From assembly GCA_019308705.1 (NCBI GenBank), contig JAFDHW010000060.1, positions 1-9,794 on the forward strand: a DNA stretch of 9,794 nt. Reading direction: 5' to 3'. This document shows, piece after piece, positions 6,758-9,794 of the stretch (the first letter of the stretch is position 1; every line of letters starts with the position of its first letter). The stretch comes from Deltaproteobacteria bacterium (GTDB lineage: Bacteria; Desulfobacterota; Desulfobacteria; Desulfobacterales; Desulfatibacillaceae). Under the pieces are notes generated by a model. That model was not told the DNA's origin. It made no database searches and was given only the letters and a program-made list of their open reading frames with translations. The position numbers were made by a program, and so were the translations under genes.

Positions 6758-8116
6758 TCAGTTGGCGTTTTCGGCGGAGTCGGATGCCGGCGGGGCGAGC
6801 GGGCTTTCCAGCATGGAGAAGATGCCATAGGTTTTCTGCCTGGCGTATTCCGGGTTCTTGGTCTGGCTGGCCACGTCGATGAGCAGGTCCACCATGTCTT
6901 TTACGATGATGTTCTTTTCCGAAAACTCGCTGCCGCTCTCATTGGCCCGGATGAGCACGTGGTTGATGCCCAAAAGCATCTTCCTGGTGGTGGCCAAGCC
7001 AAAGGAGTTCACCGTGGTGTGCAGGAGGTTGGACACGTACTGGTTCATGGTCTTGGCCAGAAACAGGCGGCTTTTTTCGCTGTTTTTCACATTCCGCATG
7101 GCCCCGGCCACGGCCTTGACGTTTTCCTCCATCCGGGCCGTGGGCCGGAAGGCGGCCAAAAGCACCTCCTGGTGGCGCACCATACGAGGCTTGCAGTTTT
7201 CCATCACGTTGTAGATCCACCGGCCCTTGGCGCGCTTTTTGATCTTCTTGGCGATCTCCGCGTATTCCTTGTCCTCGCCCTTTTCATCGATGACCGAGTC
7301 CAGCCACCGGTCCAGTTCCCGGGCCAGGTTGGTGCGGATCACCTGGATGATGTCGGCGTAGACCTGGACGATGTCCGTGTAATCGCGGACCGGCTCCTCG
7401 CTGAACACGGCGGTGTCCTTTTGCACCACCGCGCCCGCCGTGATGAGCCGGTTGAACAAGTGGTAGGCGGAAAAATCCTCGAACCCCGAAGCGGTGATGA
7501 CCTGGCGCACGGTGCGGGCGCCGTCGATGAGCGCGTAAAACCGCTTCTGGGAGTCGGTAAGCCCCAGTTCGTCCGGGTCCTTCAAGGGCTCGGTTTTGGC
7601 GAAGATGATCTCCTCGGAGGGAATCTGCTTCATGAACGTGCACATCTCGTCGATGCGGCTCATGGCCTCCATGATCACGTTCATGATGTCGATCTTGGTG
7701 TCCAGCGCTCCCTTGGGCACGTCCGTGGAGTCGTGATACTCGAACTTGCCGCCCTTCCAGAAGAACAGGTTGAACAAAACCTCCTGGGCCTGGTCGTGAA
7801 CCGTGTTGCGCAGGGTCTCCTCGGAAATGAAGCCCTTTTCCACCAGCACCTTGCCCAGGGCCACGTTCTTCTCCCGGGAAACGGACAGGCAGTAGGCCAG
7901 GTCCGCGGCGGACACCATGTTTTTTCTTCGGAGGATGTTGCCCAGGCGGGTTTCCTTGGCCGAACCCGTGACGCAGATGACCGTTCCCTCGCGGACGAAG
8001 ATGTTCACCTCGCTGTCCTTGTTCGTCAGGCGCAACATGCCGGTTCTGTCCTCGTTGGACAGAAGCTGCAGGATGCTGGCCAAGGACGAGGGTTCGAAAT
8101 AACCGTTTAACTTCAT
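6758..8116 (-). CDS. DUF4388-domain protein with long helical C-terminal region
   Basis: The 452-residue product opens with the DUF4388 (PATAN-type) pattern: MKLNGYFEPSSLASILQLLS (1-20), then strands around TGMLRLTNKDSEVNIFVREG (25-44), and FFWKGGKFEYHD (118-129) closing the domain. Residues about 185-235, with DGARTVRQVI (198-207), look like a small winged-helix-type segment. The remainder (about 245-435) is mostly helical and charged and I do not recognise it. DUF4388 proteins are cytoplasmic and often appear with two-component and gliding or chemosensory systems, where they act as adaptors; no receiver or kinase domain is attached here. Start ATG 8116 is chosen because it begins the domain pattern exactly; no good ribosome site is visible, and the frame stays open 23 codons upstream. 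It is probably the first gene of the unit that continues with the Fe-S scaffold, 50 bp downstream. Function unknown. Confidence 0.8.
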   Translation of the reverse strand: MKLNGYFEPSSLASILQLLSNEDRTGMLRLTNKDSEVNIFVREGTVICVTGSAKETRLGNILRRKNMVSAADLAYCLSVSREKNVALGKVLVEKGFISEETLRNTVHDQAQEVLFNLFFWKGGKFEYHDSTDVPKGALDTKIDIMNVIMEAMSRIDEMCTFMKQIPSEEIIFAKTEPLKDPDELGLTDSQKRFYALIDGARTVRQVITASGFEDFSAYHLFNRLITAGAVVQKDTAVFSEEPVRDYTDIVQVYADIIQVIRTNLARELDRWLDSVIDEKGEDKEYAEIAKKIKKRAKGRWIYNVMENCKPRMVRHQEVLLAAFRPTARMEENVKAVAGAMRNVKNSEKSRLFLAKTMNQYVSNLLHTTVNSFGLATTRKMLLGINHVLIRANESGSEFSEKNIIVKDMVDLLIDVASQTKNPEYARQKTYGIFSMLESPLAPPASDSAENAN

Positions 8117-8376
8117 ACCAGAGAGTCCACAGGAGAGGCGCCAATATCCGTGAGAGGCGTGAAGCCCGCCATTGGCGGGCAACAAAGCCCCTTATATGAA
8201 TAGCATAGTTTGGTTTCTCAAAAAAGGGCGGCGGCCAAAGATTGTTTGGCGCCGAACCAAACATCCCGCCCGCCAAGAGCCCCTTCAACCGGGGAACAAG
8301 GGCTTTCCAAGAGCGCAGATTGCGCCCGCCCGCGATTTTTGCGGACGTGAAACCCGTCACCCAGGTAATACCAGGG
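8117..8376. other. Non-coding spacer with hairpins and repeat-like sequence
   Basis: This 260-bp gap separates the thioesterase gene from the DUF4388 gene, both read on the minus strand. It holds a perfect 7-bp hairpin (8164-8170 with 8174-8180) and a 6-bp hairpin (GTTTGG 8244-8249 with CCAAAC 8257-8262). A stretch at about 8294-8318 (GGGGAACAAGGGCTTTCCAA) resembles the hairpin repeat at 113-134. A weak promoter-like pair on the minus strand, TTGAGA (8221-8216) and CATATA (8198-8193) 17 bases apart, could drive the DUF4388 gene. No credible gene is seen. Confidence 0.5.
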
Positions 8377-8799
8377 CTATACGAACGGTATGGGTTTTCC
8401 GGTGCGGTAGGCCAGGGCCTGGCAAAAGGCCAGAAGCTCGCCGCCACGATTGGTCACCCGGATGGAATAGGAGGCAGTTTTTTTGGTTTCGGCGGTCAGG
8501 GAGGCCTCGGCGAAGAGCGTACAGGCCGCGTCCGGGCTTTTCACGTAGGTCATGTTCACGTTCAGGGCCACGGTGATCTGGCCGCAGGTCTGGCTTACGG
8601 TTTCAAAGGCCCCGTCCACCAGGGAAAACAGCACCCCGCCGTGGGCCCGGGAATAGATGTTGGCCATGGAAGCCGGGTCATACTCCATGCGAACCAGGGA
8701 ACGGCCCTCGGAAAGCTCCACCAGCTCCATGCCCAGGGTGCGGGCCAAAGGCTCCTTTTCCACCGCCTTGAAAATGGCCCGTTTCAGTGCCTCGTCCAT
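8377..8799 (-). CDS. PaaI-family hotdog-fold thioesterase
   Basis: The 140-residue product has the size and pattern of small single-domain hotdog thioesterases, which hydrolyse acyl-CoA to free acid and CoA in the cytoplasm as tetramers or dimers. The key stretch is ANIYSRAHGGVLFSLVDGAF (46-65), containing the HGG signature (His53) and a following acidic residue (Asp62). LNVNMTYVKSPDA (79-91) is the usual next strand pair. Substrate (phenylacetyl-, hydroxybenzoyl- or medium-chain acyl-CoA) cannot be decided. Start ATG 8799 follows GGGGGAAGC, a good ribosome site. It starts 51 bp after the end of the small exported-protein gene, so these two may be co-transcribed. A link to the thiolase on the other side of the window would be speculation. 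Confidence 0.88.
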   Translation of the reverse strand: MDEALKRAIFKAVEKEPLARTLGMELVELSEGRSLVRMEYDPASMANIYSRAHGGVLFSLVDGAFETVSQTCGQITVALNVNMTYVKSPDAACTLFAEASLTAETKKTASYSIRVTNRGGELLAFCQALAYRTGKPIPFV

Positions 8800-8850
8800 G
8801 CTTCCCCCTTGCTTTCAACAAAGGCGGGACACTCCCTCGACGTTCGCGCC

Positions 8851-9222
8851 TTACCATTTGAACTTCAATAAGTCCGTCCAGACCCTGGTGATCTTCACGT
8901 CCACGCCGTCCCGTTCCGCGTCCGCGTTCAGGGTGGGCCAGGCGATCTTCACCTTGCCGTTTTCCACGGTGGTCCAGGCGGCGGCCTCCCAGAACCCGAA
9001 GGCCGTGCCCCCCAGGATTCCGGCCCCCGCGCCGTAACCCAGGTATTCCAAATGGTCGCCGGGGTCGTCGGTGAAAAGCATGAACGCCCCGCCCACCAGG
9101 GTGCCGATGGCCGCGCCGTACAAGGCGTCCTTCAACACGATCTGGCCCGCGTCCTGGGCGCCGGCGGGCGCGGCCCAGGCGAACAGCAAGGCCACGGCGC
9201 AAATGGCGGCCGCTTTTTTCAT
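8851..9222 (-). CDS. Small exported protein with glycine-rich hydrophobic segments
   Basis: The 123-residue product starts with a classic signal peptide: MKKAA, a hydrophobic core to about residue 17, and AGA at 20-22 as the likely signal peptidase I site. Two glycine-rich segments follow, GAAIGTLVGGAFML (about 34-47) and GYGAGAGILGGTAFGF (about 60-75), resembling glycine-zipper proteins that insert in or associate with membranes. The C-terminus (about 80-123) is a charged, beta-rich tail ending in Trp. I do not recognise a named family. Start ATG 9222 is fixed by GGAGG 4 bases upstream and by the signal peptide; an ATG at 9306 in the same frame has neither. Location is probably periplasm or outer membrane. 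It leads the thioesterase gene by 51 bp. Confidence 0.75.
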   Translation of the reverse strand: MKKAAAICAVALLFAWAAPAGAQDAGQIVLKDALYGAAIGTLVGGAFMLFTDDPGDHLEYLGYGAGAGILGGTAFGFWEAAAWTTVENGKVKIAWPTLNADAERDGVDVKITRVWTDLLKFKW

Positions 9223-9277
9223 GGAACCTCCAGGATGATCTTTGGACACAAAAGGAAAAAAGGATGCTGTTGGGGGA

Positions 9278-9306
9278 AAAATACCCCATCTGCACGGTTT
9301 GAGCAA
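9278..9306 (-). promoter_or_regulatory. Candidate promoter for the small exported-protein gene
   Basis: On the minus strand TTGCTC (9306-9301) and TATTTT (9283-9278) lie 17 bases apart, about 55 bases ahead of the ATG at 9222. The match to consensus is moderate and rests only on spacing and position. Confidence 0.3.
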
Positions 9307-9429
9307 GCGTTTCGGGCTGGTTTTTGCGGATTCCCGGAAAGGACGCCGGCCTCAAAACCCTTGCGAACCGCCTTGCGCCCCCGTGGATCGCCCCTGGGTT
9401 TTGGGCGCGCTCCCGCCCCGCAAGCCCCG

Positions 9430-9579
9430 GTCATCGCCCGCCGGGGGTTTTCCTCCCGGTTCCCGGAAAACACGCTGCCCACGGTCTTCGCCGCCCTGCG
9501 CGAGGGCACGGACGGGGTGTTCACCAACGACCCGGACCAGGCCCTTTCCACGGCCCGCGCCTTTGACCGGCTCCCGGCC
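9430..9579 (+). pseudogene. Glycerophosphodiester phosphodiesterase remnant with internal deletion
   Basis: The plus-strand frame beginning with GTC at 9430 reads VIARRGFSSRFPENTLPTVF and then continues through AALREGTDGVFTNDPDQALS. The first part matches the start of GDPD enzymes (VIAHRG...PENTL), and the second matches their extreme C-terminus (GxDGVFTNDPD). About 200 residues that lie between these in an intact enzyme are missing. The catalytic histidine of HRG is replaced by Arg (CGC for CAC). No start codon with a ribosome site precedes it. GDPDs hydrolyse glycerophosphodiesters to glycerol-3-phosphate and an alcohol; this copy cannot. The end is set where similarity stops; the open frame runs on to 9696 without meaning. 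The alternative is chance resemblance, which two separate family motifs in one frame and in the right order make unlikely. Confidence 0.6.
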
Positions 9580-9677
9580 CATTCCCGATCCCACCCGAAA
9601 ATCCGGCCGGCGCTGGACACGCCGCCTTTTTCCTCCTATAATCGACCCAACCCGTCTTTACCGATCGGTCAACAACC

Positions 9678-9697
9678 TAACCCGAATTATTCATGAA
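9678..9697 (-). repeat. 20-bp dispersed repeat, copy 2 (inverted)
   Basis: Read on the minus strand this is TTCATGAATAATTCGGGTTA, differing from the copy at 91-110 at only two positions. It marks the change from GC-rich to AT-rich sequence. Its orientation is opposite to copy 1. Confidence 0.6.
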
Positions 9698-9794
9698 AAA
9701 TTTCACCGAATAAAATATTTATATGGATTTAAACAGGTTAAGTGCCAATGGAAGGGTCCTTGAAAAATGCACGCTGTTTCTTTGAGGAATGCTG

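Larger units (their letters stand above)
9223..9794. other. Right-end region without an intact gene
   Basis: These 572 bases contain the candidate promoter, the GDPD remnant and the inverted 20-bp repeat listed separately. From about 9640 onward the composition turns sharply AT-rich (for example around 9696-9735), unlike the rest of the window, suggesting a promoter region for a gene beyond the window or the edge of an inserted element. An ATG at 9768 opens a frame to the window end, but it has no clear ribosome site and is too short to judge. Confidence 0.5.

Noticed and set aside
9731..9748. Possible sigma-54 promoter on the minus strand (TTGGCAC)
   Set aside because: The -24 half looks good, but the -12 half lacks the required GC at the proper spacing, and the nearest minus-strand gene starts about 500 bp away.
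9242..9763. Plus-strand open frame across the right-end region
   Set aside because: It runs in a different frame from the GDPD remnant, shows no domain, and is Arg/Pro-rich.

Overview
This is a GC-rich window of bacterial chromosome, most likely from an anaerobic sulfate-reducing or fermentative deltaproteobacterium (Desulfobacterota). That placement rests on gene content: a ferredoxin-nitroreductase fusion, an SCP2-type thiolase, an HgcA/HgcB relative, an anaerobe-type IscU/NifU scaffold, a DUF4388 protein, and hairpin-rich intergenic repeats. No rRNA, tRNA or species-level marker is present, so the species is left open.

Layout. Bases 1-226 are non-coding and hold a long imperfect hairpin, a second small hairpin and one copy of a 20-bp repeat. 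Two plus-strand genes follow: a ferredoxin-domain nitroreductase (227-1228) and an SCP2-type thiolase (1309-2547). A convergent spacer with two strong hairpins (2548-2679) separates them from a run of seven minus-strand genes. In transcription order (right to left) these are: a small exported glycine-rich protein (9222-8851), a PaaI-type thioesterase (8799-8377), a 260-bp spacer, a DUF4388 protein (8116-6758), an IscU/NifU-like scaffold (6707-6249), an Hsp70 without a lid domain (6135-4543), a SAM methyltransferase (4406-3738) and an HgcA-HgcB-like fusion protein (3741-2680). Bases 9223-9794 hold no intact gene, only a decayed glycerophosphodiester phosphodiesterase remnant, an inverted copy of the 20-bp repeat and an AT-rich tail.

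The most interesting system is the methyltransferase plus HgcAB-like pair. The last gene of the minus-strand run encodes, in one polypeptide, the corrinoid domain, the membrane domain and the two-cluster ferredoxin that are separate proteins (HgcA, HgcB) in mercury-methylating bacteria. Its cap-helix motif is altered (NVWCAACGG instead of the NVWCAAGK type) and it lacks the HgcB cysteine tail. It overlaps the methyltransferase by 4 bp, so the two are probably translationally coupled. A reasonable inference is a membrane-bound corrinoid methyl-transfer system of unknown substrate, related to but distinct from mercury methylation. Upstream, an Fe-S scaffold next to an Hsp70 recalls the IscU-HscA pairing and could serve maturation of Fe-S proteins, but no direct link is shown by the sequence.
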